Shown here one piece after another: positions 39,075 through 48,789 of a stretch of DNA of 64,000 nt (positions within the stretch are counted from its first letter, which is position 1; each line of letters begins with the position of its first letter). Below the pieces are notes generated by a model, which made no database searches, was not told where the DNA came from, and saw nothing but the letters and a program-made list of their open reading frames with translations. Origin of the DNA: Secundilactobacillus similis DSM 23365 = JCM 2765 (GTDB lineage Bacteria > Bacillota > Bacilli > Lactobacillales > Lactobacillaceae); assembly GCF_001311075.1 (NCBI RefSeq), contig NZ_BBAD01000003.1:34381-98380 (forward strand). Direction: 5' to 3'. The position numbers and the translations under genes were made by a program.

Positions 39075-39398
39075 TTATAGCATCTGTAATAGTCCCATAT
39101 ACAACAACGTCCCCGTCGCAATCGACAAGAACAGATTACGTTTCCAAAGGTGCACAGCAACCGTCGCGGCGCCAGCCAATAATTGTGGCCAGATTTGGGC
39201 CCAGGGTAAATCCGGCACTGCCTTGTAGCAGTAAATCACCAATATTGCCAAAATCGCTGGTGGTAAAAAGCGCCCCAATTGTTGAATGTAAACGGGGGTC
39301 GGCTTATTACTCGGAAAGACCAAAAACGGTAAAAAGCGGGTGATCATGGTCCCCACGACCGCCGCCGCAATGGTGAGCACTTGTTCAGTCAACGTCAC
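39075..39398 (-). CDS. azlD: AzlD-family branched-chain amino acid export subunit
   Basis: 107 residues and three to four hydrophobic helices (TIAAAVVGTMITRFLPFLVF, then AILAILVIYCYKAV). AzlD is the small partner of AzlC in exporting branched-chain amino acids or analogues. GTG at 39398 lies 9 bases after AAAGGAG, inside the end of azlC. Confidence 0.85.
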   Translation of the reverse strand: MTLTEQVLTIAAAVVGTMITRFLPFLVFPSNKPTPVYIQQLGRFLPPAILAILVIYCYKAVPDLPWAQIWPQLLAGAATVAVHLWKRNLFLSIATGTLLYMGLLQML

Positions 39399-40091
39399 GC
39401 GCAGTCGCTCCTTTCCGTCGGTAATCAATGGTAAACCCGATGATCAGCAATACCATGGTTACCGGAATAAAGTAGGTTTTACCCACAATAATCAGCGCAA
39501 TGATGGATAGTCCTAAACCCATGTAGGCACTAGTGTGATTCTTTTCAGCCAAAAATTGATTCAAGAAGAGCACGATAAACAGGGCGGTCATCACAAAATC
39601 TAATCCGGGAAGCTTCACGGTGATCAAACCGCCTAACACGCCGCCAAGCGTGGCGCCTGCAACCCAGTAACACTGATTCAACAAGGTCACGAAAAACATG
39701 TACCAGCCATGGTCAATATCCTTGGCCGGCTTGGTAGCATAGTTGATAGCAAACGATTCGTCACACATGCCAAAAATAATGTAAAACTTTTTCCAACCTA
39801 ATCCCCGATAGCGTCCAGCATTGAAATCCCGTAAAACAGGTGTCGCGCGTTGATCACCAACGTTAACAACAGCGCGCTCCACGGATCAAACGGCTGCAGT
39901 AGCAAGCTCGCAATCACAAACTCCACTGAACCAGCATAAATCGTCAACGCCATCAGACAGGGATACCAAAAGCTAAACCCACCTTCGTGCATGTAAATCC
40001 CATATGTAAGCCCCAAAAATAAAAAACCGGTCATAATCGGCACAGTTTGGGGAAAGGCCGCTTTGAAAGCCGGCGCAATTACTGGTTTCAT
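39385..40091 (-). CDS. azlC: AzlC-family branched-chain amino acid exporter (frame broken once)
   Basis: About 235 residues when repaired. The N-terminal half shows FLGLTYGIYMHEGGFSFWY and the AzlC motif NARHLFYG; the second half (FGMCDESFAINYATKP) is in another frame. The break is at 39813, where one G is missing on the + strand (coding GGACGC should be GGACCGC, Asp-Arg-Tyr-Arg). It overlaps azlD at its 3' end. Large subunit of the AzlCD exporter, in the membrane. Confidence 0.88.
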
Positions 40092-40337
40092 CCAATCACC
40101 TCAATTTTTAATCTAAAATTCAGTTTACCGGGACTTAAGCATACAATCAACGTTAAAATTGTATGGATTATAATTAGGTGGTGATTAGGGTGACTATTTA
40201 GGCATGAGAACCCGTCTTTAGTACCACCGGCATCCTGCTCTAGAAGTTAAGTGAGTTACTAAAAAACGAGTTAAAGCCAAGGGGACGCAACGACGTTCAC
40301 TTCTGATGCAACGCGACCCAATTAAGCTTAATTGTTC
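40092..40337. other. Gap without gene
   Basis: Contains the likely azlC promoter at the left (minus strand) and otherwise no open frame with a ribosome site. No repeat or recognisable RNA was seen. Confidence 0.5.
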
Positions 40338-40381
40338 AAAAAAGACCAACCTCACCATGATGAGTGAAGTTGGCCTTATTT
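40338..40381 (-). terminator. Terminator after MFS pump
   Basis: On the minus strand GGCCAACTTCAC pairs with GTGAGGTTGGTC and is followed by TTTTTT. Confidence 0.85.
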
Positions 40382-40410
40382 AAGTATCGTTGATGTCTAA
40401 CGTCATTTGA

Positions 40411-41647
40411 TTAAGCCCGGTGCAGTTTAATCCGCAGCGCTGGTTGCGTGATCCACAACATCAAGAAGTTGACCATCAGTAGCGCAGCGGTTGAGATGAA
40501 CACGACGTTGTAGCCGAATAAACCAGCTAACGACCCACCAAGTAGGGAACCAAACATGTTGCCCAGTGCTTGGAAGGATTGATTCCAACTAAAGATCGCT
40601 GAAGTTGCTGTAACTGGCGAATTTTTCGTTAACAAGGTCTGAATCGTTGGGAAGAGGGCGCCATCCGAAATCCCAATCATAAAGCGTAGGAAGCCCAAGA
40701 CCCAGATACTGGTGACAAATCCCTGGGGAATGTACATGATCATCGCAAATAAGTACCCGACCATCAGCACCTTACTAGAGCCGTTGGAGTCCCCGTAAGC
40801 GCCCAGTCGTGGGGCCGCCATGATGTTTGAAATGCCGGGTAGCGCTGCAATGATTCCGGCAACGAACGCCACGGGACCGGCATTGTGCATCAACTGCTTG
40901 ACGTACAAACTAATAATTGGGGCAATCGAGGTGTTCCCAAGTTGAACAAACATCGTCGAAAACAGCAGGACGATAATCAACCGAGGATTCTTAAACTGAC
41001 TCAACAGCCCACCTAACATGTGACCCTGACTAGTCGCCGCTTTGTCACGCTTAACTGGCACAAAGTATTCCGTTACGAGGGTCGCAGACAAGATGCCGGC
41101 AATCACCAACAACGTTGCCGTAATAAAAAAGGTGTCGCGAATCGAAAAGAGTTCCGCCAACGTCCCACCGATAATCGGGCCCATCAGCATCCCGGAAGTG
41201 GAGCCGGTAACTAGGGTCCTAGTGCTTGGCCACTATGGTTTCGCGGCGTCTGTGACGCAATTAGCGCTTGAGCATTGGAAATGTAACCCGAAAAGAGGCC
41301 TTGTAATGCCCGTAGTGCCAACAATTGCCAAACATTTGACACTAAGCCCATTAAAAACATGGCAACGGCCATCCCAAATGACGCCCGGATCAACATGATC
41401 TTGCGGCCTTTTCGATCGGCCAAAGCCCCCAGAGTGGTGATACAATTGCGGTCACTAAAAACGTCGCCGCGTAAACCAGACCACTATAAAAGGAAACTTG
41501 TGCTTTCGTAAAGTGACCTAATTCGCTGACGTACAGCGACATAAAGGGCATGATCTCACTAAACGCGATTCCGGCAATAAACGTACACCCCCAGAGAATC
41601 GTTAAATTCCGCTTCCAGGGGCTTTTTTCTCGATGTGCTTCATCCAT
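40411..41647 (-). CDS. MFS multidrug-type efflux pump (frame broken twice)
   Basis: About 412 residues when repaired, twelve helices of the DHA1 drug:proton antiporter group. The motif-A loop [11 protein letters not shown] appears after the first repair and the [18 protein letters not shown] motif-C-like stretch after the second. Breaks: 41426-41430, where a run of five G (coding) should be six; and 41218, where CTAGGACCC should be CTAGGGACCC. ATG at 41647 has an AAGGAG 12 bases upstream. It is divergent from a TetR gene, the usual arrangement of a repressor and its pump. Confidence 0.85.
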
Positions 41648-41805
41648 GGTTCTGTCTCTCTCCTTATAACTTAACTCACTTACTTTTATCAGATCAAACC
41701 GCACACAAATACGCCCTAGGAAAGCAGCGTACGGGGCAACTCAATCAGTTTAAATAATGGCTGGTATCACAAAAAATAAATGTAAGCCTTTTCTTAAATT
41801 AACTA

Positions 41806-41824
41806 TTGTAAATTTAATTTACAA
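41806..41824 (+). promoter_or_regulatory. Palindromic operator, probably TetR site
   Basis: TTGTAAATTTAATTTACAA is a perfect inverted repeat with 8-base arms and a 3-base centre, midway between the divergent MFS and TetR genes. Size and position fit a TetR dimer operator. Confidence 0.75.
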
Positions 41825-41872
41825 ATGGTAATACTAGACTTATTACCTACAAAAAGCAAGTGAGTGAGCAGA

Positions 41873-42478
41873 ATGGTCCAAAAACGAAATTTATCGGCGA
41901 CCAAAATCAAAGCGGTCGCAACTGACATGATCAATCGATCCGGTGCGGAGCAATTAAGTTTCAGCCGGGTCGCGGACGCGCTTGGGGTTAAACCGCAAGC
42001 CATGTATGCGTATTTTAAAAGTAAGGAAGCTCTTCGCGCAGAGCTGATCGTTGATTTCTTAGACGGTATCACCGCTAAGATCAAGACGGAACTTGCAGGG
42101 GTGGCCGGCAAAGATGCCCTGCGCATCTTTGGGGAGCAACTTTACCAGTTGTTACTGGCCCAGCCGGAAATGACCCGGTTAGCGTTTGGTGGCGTTGATT
42201 ATCAGCACCAGTCGGATGCTTATGAGCACCTGAAAGACTTAATCGGCCTCCTCAAACGACTGGTAGCACCGTTTTCGCAAGACGAGACGGAAATCCTAAA
42301 CGATTCACGCTTGTTTCGGGCGTTTATCTTTGGTTACGTTCAAAACGAACTGTGGGGGCTATTTCAACGGTCATCCGTACCAGCCGAAACCAGTTTTCAG
42401 GTCTCGTTAAACCAAGTAATCACGCTGATCACCACAACTCATACCGAAACGAAAAGTAGTGACTTAGATGCCGATTAA
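41873..42478 (+). CDS. TetR-family repressor
   Basis: About 201 residues. N-terminal HTH: LSFSRVADALGVKPQAMYAYF with the usual KSKEAL after it. The C-terminal half is a helical ligand-binding domain with the W-H-G-like pattern ending in FIFGYVQNELWGLF. It probably represses the divergent MFS pump and itself. Its end overlaps the MocR gene by 11 bases. Confidence 0.87.
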   Translation: MVQKRNLSATKIKAVATDMINRSGAEQLSFSRVADALGVKPQAMYAYFKSKEALRAELIVDFLDGITAKIKTELAGVAGKDALRIFGEQLYQLLLAQPEMTRLAFGGVDYQHQSDAYEHLKDLIGLLKRLVAPFSQDETEILNDSRLFRAFIFGYVQNELWGLFQRSSVPAETSFQVSLNQVITLITTTHTETKSSDLDAD

Positions 42479-43889
42479 CTCATTTGAAGACTATCCTTTA
42501 ACCTGGCAGCCGGATCGTAGTCAGCTGAGTCGACCTATTTATCGCGCATTGCTGAAACAGTTAGTCGATGCGATCAATAACGGCACTTTATTGCCAGGAA
42601 CCAAGCTACCTTCCCAAAGAGAATTGGCCGACTACCTGGATTTAAACTTCACCACCATTACCCGAGTCTATAAACTCAGTCAAGAGCAGGGCCTCACGTA
42701 CGGCATTACGGGTAAGGGGACCTTTATCGCGCAAAATGCTAGTACCAAGGTCACCATCTCACTGAACCGCCAACCGGAGTTAACTGAACTGGGTTTTTTG
42801 GCATCCTTTGAGTCAACTAACCAATTGATGGAGAAGGTCACCCAACAGGTGCTTCACGAGGCGCATTTAGCCCGTTTACTGACGTATGCGGAACCAACTG
42901 GAACATTGACCCATAAACGCGTCGCCCTGACTTATTTAAAGCGGGTTGGCGTTTCTGCGTCACTCGACCAGTTAGTGGTGACCTCTGGTGGCCAAAATGC
43001 GTTGGCGTTGATTATCTTTGGGTTATTTGAACCCGGCGACCGGTTGGCGGTTGATTCATTTACGTACACGAATTTAATTGAAGTTGCTAAAATGCACCAT
43101 CTGCAACTAGTGCCCATTCCTAGCGATTCGGAGGGGCTATCAGCGGAGACGCTGGCAGAAATTTGTGCGACCCAGACCATCAAGGGCATCTACCTGATTC
43201 CAGACTTCAGTAATCCACGAGGTTTGACGTACACTGAGGCACGTCGACGACAGTTAGCTGAGATTATTCGCCAACATGGACTCATCTTGATTGAAGACGA
43301 CTATCAAAGCTTCATAACCATCAATCAGTCACAGCCACTACCTAAACTCAGTCAGTTAGTACCTGAACAAGCCCTATACGTCTGCAGTATGTCCAAACCG
43401 CTATCATCCGGATTACGGGTCGCATACTTAGTGGTTGCCGCACAGTATCAACAAGCGCTTCAACGCGCACTGTTCAACATTAACGTTAAAACTAGCGCAC
43501 TAGACGTTGAGGTGATCACTCAGGCCTTACTCTCCGGAGTAGCCTACCAGATGATCGGCCAAAAGCAACGGCTCGTCAAACTCGCCAATCAGCAATTTGA
43601 TCAAGTCTTTCACGAACCAGCGCCCGCAACTCTTGGATTATTCCGCTGGCTACCGATTAACGACTGTGGCTTATCTGGGGATGCGCTTGAACAGCGTTTT
43701 CGGGATGCCGGCATCAGCATCTTTCACTCCGACCGGTTCTTAGTTGGACCGCGACCAGCGCAGACTTATTTGCGAATCTCGTTGGCTTCTGAGCCGATGC
43801 CAAAACTGACGGCAGGGTTGGTGCGATTGAAGGAATTATTGGTGGATTGGGGGTTGTGGCAACCGGCTGAAACGCGGACGCAACGATAA
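42468..43889 (+). CDS. MocR-type GntR/aminotransferase regulator
   Basis: 473 residues. N-terminal GntR winged helix (GTKLPSQRELADYLDLNFTT at about residues 43-62) fused to a class I aminotransferase-like domain. YVCSMSKPLSSGLRVAYL carries the PLP-binding Lys, and EDDYQSF precedes it. MocR proteins sense PLP or amino compounds and control transport or vitamin B6 genes. It is co-transcribed with the TetR gene, so the divergent pump may answer to both. Confidence 0.88.
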   Translation: MPINSFEDYPLTWQPDRSQLSRPIYRALLKQLVDAINNGTLLPGTKLPSQRELADYLDLNFTTITRVYKLSQEQGLTYGITGKGTFIAQNASTKVTISLNRQPELTELGFLASFESTNQLMEKVTQQVLHEAHLARLLTYAEPTGTLTHKRVALTYLKRVGVSASLDQLVVTSGGQNALALIIFGLFEPGDRLAVDSFTYTNLIEVAKMHHLQLVPIPSDSEGLSAETLAEICATQTIKGIYLIPDFSNPRGLTYTEARRRQLAEIIRQHGLILIEDDYQSFITINQSQPLPKLSQLVPEQALYVCSMSKPLSSGLRVAYLVVAAQYQQALQRALFNINVKTSALDVEVITQALLSGVAYQMIGQKQRLVKLANQQFDQVFHEPAPATLGLFRWLPINDCGLSGDALEQRFRDAGISIFHSDRFLVGPRPAQTYLRISLASEPMPKLTAGLVRLKELLVDWGLWQPAETRTQR

Positions 43890-43959
43890 CCCCAAATTCT
43901 AAAAACTGACTCTAGTTAAGTTAAGTGGGCTTTTTTGAGCACGCTTTGAAACAAACTAT

Positions 43960-43990
43960 TTGACTTAGACCCTACTCTAAGTTTTAAACT
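43960..43990 (+). promoter_or_regulatory. MerR-type promoter with 19-base spacer
   Basis: TTGACT and TAAACT are separated by exactly 19 bases, and the spacer carries the inverted repeat CTTAGAC..CTCTAAG. This long spacer with a palindrome inside is the hallmark of promoters activated by MerR-family proteins. No merR gene is present nearby. Confidence 0.75.
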
Positions 43991-44022
43991 AATCCCATTA
44001 ACTAGAAAGCAGGCGACACACT

Positions 44023-44865
44023 ATGGCAACAACTTTCAAATTCGACAACGACCTCACCGTTAACCGTTTGGGCTACGGGACCATGCAACTCCCAGGCAAA
44101 GGCGTCTGGGGACCATCAACCGATGCGCAAAATGCGGTAGACGTCATCACGACCGCTATCGACCACGGCGTCAACTTTATCGATACAGCGGATGCTTATG
44201 GGCCACTATTTGCCAACGAGTATCTTAAACAAGCGCTTCAAGCCCGGCCTGATAGTCACGTGATGGTGGCAACGAAAGTCGGTTTTACCCGTCAAGGACC
44301 AAACATTTGGACTGAACTTGGTAATCCAGCTTACCTGCGCCAACAAGTTGAACTCAACTTATGGACCCTTGGCTTAGACCACCTCGACCTACTACAACTG
44401 CACCGAATCGATCCCAACTTCTCAATTGAAGATCAAGTCGGTGAACTGGATAAGATGCAACAAGAGGGCAAAATCAAGCATATTGGCCTAAGTCAGGTCA
44501 GTGTTGACGAACTCAAGGCAGCGCAAAAGATTACGCCAATCGTTTCCGTTCAAAACCGCTATAACTTAATTGACCGGGCGGATGAAGATGTTCTTAACTA
44601 TGCGGATGCCAACCACATCGCCTTTATTCCGTGGTTCCCACTGGCAACAGGGCAGTTAACCGAAGGGGATACCTTATCCACCATTGCGGCTAAATACAAT
44701 GCTAGTCCTGCTCAAATTGCGTTAGCTTGGTTACTCAAACGCTCAGATGTGATTTTACCAATTCCTGGTACGGCTTCTGCTGATCACGTTGTTCAAAACA
44801 TCGCTGCACAGGAGATTACCCTGTCCGACGCTGACTTTGAAACGTTAAATCAATTGAAAGCTTAA
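44023..44865 (+). CDS. Aldo/keto reductase
   Basis: 280 residues, TIM barrel. The catalytic tetrad can be placed: Asp and Tyr in NFIDTADAYGP, Lys in ATKVGFTRQ, His in LLQLHRID. The NADPH-binding tail IPGTASADHVVQN is present. It reduces aldehydes or ketones in the cytoplasm. Its MerR-type promoter suggests induction by electrophiles, aldehydes or oxidative stress. Single-gene unit. Confidence 0.9.
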   Translation: MATTFKFDNDLTVNRLGYGTMQLPGKGVWGPSTDAQNAVDVITTAIDHGVNFIDTADAYGPLFANEYLKQALQARPDSHVMVATKVGFTRQGPNIWTELGNPAYLRQQVELNLWTLGLDHLDLLQLHRIDPNFSIEDQVGELDKMQQEGKIKHIGLSQVSVDELKAAQKITPIVSVQNRYNLIDRADEDVLNYADANHIAFIPWFPLATGQLTEGDTLSTIAAKYNASPAQIALAWLLKRSDVILPIPGTASADHVVQNIAAQEITLSDADFETLNQLKA

Positions 44866-44874
44866 TCTGTTTAT

Positions 44875-44925
44875 CTAACAAACCGCCAGCAACGATCCTA
44901 ATTATCGTTGCTGGCGGTTTGTTAG
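44875..44925 (+). terminator. Terminator after aldo/keto reductase
   Basis: CTAACAAACCGCCAGCAACGA pairs with its full complement TCGTTGCTGGCGGTTTGTTAG (stem about 20 bp). Confidence 0.9.
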
Positions 44926-44957
44926 CGTTCATGAGCAATCTAATTGCATTGAATTTT

Positions 44958-44985
44958 ATAAACCGCTTACATAGTTTGGTATAAT
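44958..44985 (+). promoter_or_regulatory. Promoter with weak cre-like site
   Basis: TATAAT (44980-44985) precedes the acetyltransferase gene. ATAAACCGCTTACA (44958-44971) matches the cre consensus at 12 of 14 positions, lacking the initial TG. CcpA control is possible but weakly supported. Confidence 0.4.
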
Positions 44986-45016
44986 GAGCTTAATTACTCA
45001 TTGGAGGCCCACAACT

Positions 45017-45628
45017 ATGACGGATGCACAACATAACGGGGATCTATATTTACCTTCAGATCCCGAAATTTTAAAACAACAGAATCACTATCTGGATTTA
45101 CTTTACGATTTTAACCAAACTCGCCCAACCGAATTGGACCGACGTCAAGCTTTGCTAAAAGAATTATTTGGTGACATAGGCGAGGGCTGTTATATTGAAC
45201 CACCATTCCATGCCAACTGGGGTGGGCACCATGTTCACTTCGGTAACCACATCTATGCCAATTTTAACTTTACCGCCGTCGACGACACCCACATTTACAT
45301 TGGTGATCATACTATGATTGGTCCCAACGTAACGATTGCGACGGCTGGACACCCGATTCTCCCTAAACTGCGTGAAAAGGAGTATCAATATAATTTACCC
45401 GTGCATATCGGTAAAAACTGCTGGTTAGGCGCTGGCGTGATTATTTTGCCGGGCATCACCCTTGGCGATAACGTGGTCGTTGGTGCGGGAAGTGTTGTCA
45501 CGAAAGACTTGCCCGATAACGTGGTTGCGGTAGGTAATCCCTGCAAGGTCCTTCGCAAAGTCAGTGAGCGTGACCGCAAGATGTACGCCCACGGTCGAGC
45601 AATTGATTGGCAAAAATTAAGTGAATAA
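45017..45628 (+). CDS. Maltose/galactoside O-acetyltransferase family protein
   Basis: 203 residues of the left-handed beta-helix acyltransferase family. Hexapeptide repeats run through the C-terminal half (NVTIATAGHP with the catalytic His, IGKNCWLGAGVIILPGITLG, VVVGAGSVVTKD). The N-terminal maltose-acetyltransferase cap is present. It acetylates a sugar from acetyl-CoA. ATG at 45017 follows TTGGAGGCCCACAACT. Confidence 0.9.
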   Translation: MTDAQHNGDLYLPSDPEILKQQNHYLDLLYDFNQTRPTELDRRQALLKELFGDIGEGCYIEPPFHANWGGHHVHFGNHIYANFNFTAVDDTHIYIGDHTMIGPNVTIATAGHPILPKLREKEYQYNLPVHIGKNCWLGAGVIILPGITLGDNVVVGAGSVVTKDLPDNVVAVGNPCKVLRKVSERDRKMYAHGRAIDWQKLSE

Positions 45629-45637
45629 GTAACGTGT

Positions 45638-45690
45638 AAAAAATGCGACTAGCAAATTCCGATGATTCCGGATTTGCTAGTCGCATTTTA
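45638..45690. terminator. Bidirectional terminator
   Basis: AAAATGCGACTAGCAAAT pairs with ATTTGCTAGTCGCATTTT between two convergent genes. Confidence 0.9.
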
Positions 45691-45698
45691 GGTTAAGA

Positions 45699-47153
45699 TT
45701 AGTTGTTCAAATCACGTTCAAAACTCCGCCGATTGACCGTTACCCGGTAAGTTTCTTCAATTGTTTTGATAAAACTACTTTGCTGGTCCGGGTCCGCTGA
45801 TTCTAGTACTTGTTCCTGCATCCGTTGCATCTTATGCAGTAACTTGATTGCTGCTACGTAGGAGCTAATCAAAACAAGCGTTGACCCCAACCAAGCTAAT
45901 GGGCTAGCGAGACACGCCCCAAAGTACTGGAAGTAACGGGCTAAAACAATTGCCGCAAACGACCGCATGACCAGTTCGGCCACGCCCGCTAGAGTCGGGA
46001 CCAAACTTTGACCCAATCCTTGAAGGGTATACCGCACAATAAATAGAATTGCCAAAATCCAATAGGAGCTACCCACCACGTTAAAGTAGGTCTGACTCAA
46101 AGCCAAGGCCCGCATATCCTGGTGACCGATAAATAACATAACGAGTTGTTGGCCAAACACGATAATCAAGACCCCAACCAAAACGCTAAAACTAATTGAA
46201 GCCGTTAACGCTTGGCGAACGCCCTTAATGATGCGTTCAAACTTCGCCGCGCCAATGTTTTGCGCCGTATAAGTCGCCATGGTGATACCAAAGGACATCA
46301 TCGGTAAAATCGCCAATTGATCAATTTTCGAAGCGGCTGTCGTTGCCGCAACGGCGTGTTCACCCAAACTGTTGAGGGCTGATTGGAGCACAATGGAGCC
46401 AATCGCAATAATTGATGTTTGGAACGCCATGGGTAAGCCATACCGCGCATGGTTCGTAAACTCCGCTTTAACCCGTTTTAAATCTTCAAGGCCAAAGTGG
46501 AGCACTGGCACCCGCTTGGCAATGTAAATCACACACAGCGCGCTCGCAAACACCTGTGAGAGCACGGTAGCCCAGCCGGCACCGGCAACACCCCAGTGAA
46601 ATTTAATAATGAACAATAGCTCTAAAATGACGTTGACCACGGTCCCAATAATTAAAAAGTACAGCGGCGTCCGTGAATCACCCAGTGCTCGAATCTCATT
46701 TGAGAGCATGTTAAAGGCAACAGACGCAAAAATACCGGTAAAAATAACCGAAATAAACCGCTTTGCATCAGCATAAATACTAGCTGGTGTACTCATCAGG
46801 TGCATGATTGGATCCAGAAAAATCAAACTCAGCGCTGTAAGAACAATGGTGACCAACAGACTAAAAATAATACTCGTTGCAAAGCTTTGCCGAATACCCT
46901 TATAATCCTTGGCACCCCAGCGTTGAGCTGTCACAATTGAAAACCCGGCTGTCAGCCCATTGGCACAGCCAATAATCAAAAAGTTTAAACTACTCGTCGA
47001 ACCCACTGCCGCAAGTGGTTTCACCCCGAGTGTCTGACCCACGATCAGCACATCCGAAAAGTTATATAGTTGTTGAAACAAATTTCCAATAAAGAGCGGC
47101 ATCGTAAACATTAAAATTAACGTCAACGGTTTCCCTTGAGTCAAATCCCGCAT
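45699..47153 (-). CDS. MATE-family efflux transporter
   Basis: 484 residues with twelve membrane helices in two similar halves. The N-terminal MPLFIGNLFQQLYNFSDVLIVGQTLG-type segment (key part LFQQLYNFSDVLIVG) and the AVAATTAASKIDQLAILP repeat are MATE hallmarks. It exports cationic drugs or metabolites with Na+ or H+. Single gene. Confidence 0.92.
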   Translation of the reverse strand: MRDLTQGKPLTLILMFTMPLFIGNLFQQLYNFSDVLIVGQTLGVKPLAAVGSTSSLNFLIIGCANGLTAGFSIVTAQRWGAKDYKGIRQSFATSIIFSLLVTIVLTALSLIFLDPIMHLMSTPASIYADAKRFISVIFTGIFASVAFNMLSNEIRALGDSRTPLYFLIIGTVVNVILELLFIIKFHWGVAGAGWATVLSQVFASALCVIYIAKRVPVLHFGLEDLKRVKAEFTNHARYGLPMAFQTSIIAIGSIVLQSALNSLGEHAVAATTAASKIDQLAILPMMSFGITMATYTAQNIGAAKFERIIKGVRQALTASISFSVLVGVLIIVFGQQLVMLFIGHQDMRALALSQTYFNVVGSSYWILAILFIVRYTLQGLGQSLVPTLAGVAELVMRSFAAIVLARYFQYFGACLASPLAWLGSTLVLISSYVAAIKLLHKMQRMQEQVLESADPDQQSSFIKTIEETYRVTVNRRSFERDLNN

Positions 47154-47275
47154 CGTCCAATATCCCCAGCTTTCTAAATCAAATGCGTCTCACAATTTCA
47201 TATACCATAGTTAGTATACTGATTTGATTACAAAAAGAAAGGGGGCGTGGCTAAATATTGTGATGTAAGGGCTTT

Positions 47276-48472
47276 TTAGTGGTTAGGAGGTTCAAATTGC
47301 AATAAATCGTTGTAAGCCTGTTCGAAATTGTTAACAATTTCAGTTGGACTGCCAAGCACCGCCAATTCGTCTTTGGTGATTGCTCGCCCAAAACGATATG
47401 GGCCTTCTTGGTTTTCGTCTGAGTGATCAACACACGGATAATTCGTTCGATCACCAAATGCCGTTAATGCTTTTCGATAAGGCACGTGAAAGCCATATCG
47501 AAGCTTTTCATTGTTAATCTCAAAAAAATAAAGGGTGTAATAGTCTGACACAACCTGTAGCTCACAGCCTGGACACTGATTAACGACTGCCTGATTGGTC
47601 GCATAATACGTCATGACTGAGTCACCCCAATCACGATAGTACGCGCAATATTCATCAAAATGATGTGAACAAAGAGTTAAGTGGCGTTTATCAGGCTGTT
47701 CAGGCGTATAGACACCTACAGAGACAAACTCAGTGTCCCGATATCTAAAAAATAGTCGTAATGCCTGATCTTTATAGTGATAGTAGTCGACTTTCTGGTC
47801 TAACTTAGCTAAGTGGTTAATGTGGTGCGTCCAAAACGCCAGATTCAATAATAGATACGCTAACGTTCCCGGTTCACCCAGCTGAGCTTGTGCGAGCTTA
47901 TACGCTGCTCGAAATTCGGCCTGTTGTTCTCGATGAAGCTGTCGGCGCTGGCGTTCACGTTCTGTCGCCAATCGCTGTTTTTCCTGATGAGTAGCTGATT
48001 TTAAGCGAAAATACCGACCATAAGCGATTGCGTCTGGAATTTGGGTCTGATGAGCCAATAAATTCAGATAGTCAAAGTAATCATAGTAAGGCACCATTAA
48101 AACTTTGCCATACGCCGTCACTTCGGCAGTCCGACTAATGGTGAGGTAGCCACCAGCGACTAAGCTTGCACGCTGAGTAGCTGTTAAGCGTTCGAAAAGC
48201 GTTTTTAAATCAGCCACAGACGCATCTAGATACTGGGTGACCACATCTACCAGTTCCGAAACCGCATGCCGTTGAAAGTAGGTGGTGAGGTGCTCTGTTA
48301 ACAGGTGCTTGGTTGCGTGTGCAGGAACTTCAATTTGGTGTTGTTTGCACAATGATAATAAAGGGGAAATAGGGAGGTCACCTAGGATTCGATTGAGGTG
48401 TTGTTTGACCAAGCTTCGGCGATTAGGGTGGACGGGAAAGGGTTTTGGCGGCACTGGTTGTTTCCGGGGCAC
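47276..48472 (-). CDS. Unknown protein, putatively SOS-controlled
   Basis: 398 residues, soluble. It opens with a Pro-rich basic segment (RKQPVPPKPFPVHP), then a helical region with a charged coiled-coil stretch (QEKQRLATERERQRRQLHRE at about residues 165-185), and a C-terminal domain containing a single CPGC pair and many Tyr/Phe. It does not match a family I know. GTG at 48472 follows GAAAGGATG. A LexA-box sequence lies about 90 bases upstream. The predicted product has no catalytic signature; the CxxC could bind metal only if dimeric. Confidence 0.65.
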   Translation of the reverse strand: MPRKQPVPPKPFPVHPNRRSLVKQHLNRILGDLPISPLLSLCKQHQIEVPAHATKHLLTEHLTTYFQRHAVSELVDVVTQYLDASVADLKTLFERLTATQRASLVAGGYLTISRTAEVTAYGKVLMVPYYDYFDYLNLLAHQTQIPDAIAYGRYFRLKSATHQEKQRLATERERQRRQLHREQQAEFRAAYKLAQAQLGEPGTLAYLLLNLAFWTHHINHLAKLDQKVDYYHYKDQALRLFFRYRDTEFVSVGVYTPEQPDKRHLTLCSHHFDEYCAYYRDWGDSVMTYYATNQAVVNQCPGCELQVVSDYYTLYFFEINNEKLRYGFHVPYRKALTAFGDRTNYPCVDHSDENQEGPYRFGRAITKDELAVLGSPTEIVNNFEQAYNDLLQFEPPNH

Positions 48473-48557
48473 GGGAATCATCCTTTCGAAATAAACTTAA
48501 TAGGGAGCACGCATTAACTGATTAAGTTAAGTTTAGCAAAAGGCGGATCCCAAAGAA

Positions 48558-48571
48558 AGAACATACGTTCC
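48558..48571 (-). promoter_or_regulatory. LexA (SOS) box before unknown gene
   Basis: AGAACATACGTTCC has the same core GAACATACGTTC as the box in front of the umuC operon at 17.08 kb. It lies upstream of the unknown 398-residue gene, on the edge of the gene-free region. Confidence 0.65.
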
Positions 48572-48751
48572 AAATCCGTAAAGTCGGTTCAGCCGATTAC
48601 TTTCGTTATAAATCAGACAATCGCGCAATAGTTATCATTAAAGTAACTGTACAGTATTAAAATAAATGGGCGTGTTCATTAATCAATAAAATAGAGGTTT
48701 TATTAAGTTTACTATTTAAATGATGCTCATTAGACCCCCTCGCGTCAAAAT

Positions 48752-48788
48752 AACTCCCCCGAAGCAGATTTTAGCCATGAGGGGAGTT
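48752..48788. terminator. Hairpin with AACTCCCC/GGGGAGTT arms
   Basis: An 8-base GC-rich stem with a 21-base loop; on the minus strand it is followed by ATTTTG, so it may end an RNA coming from the gene-free region. Confidence 0.45.
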
Positions 48789-48789
48789 T

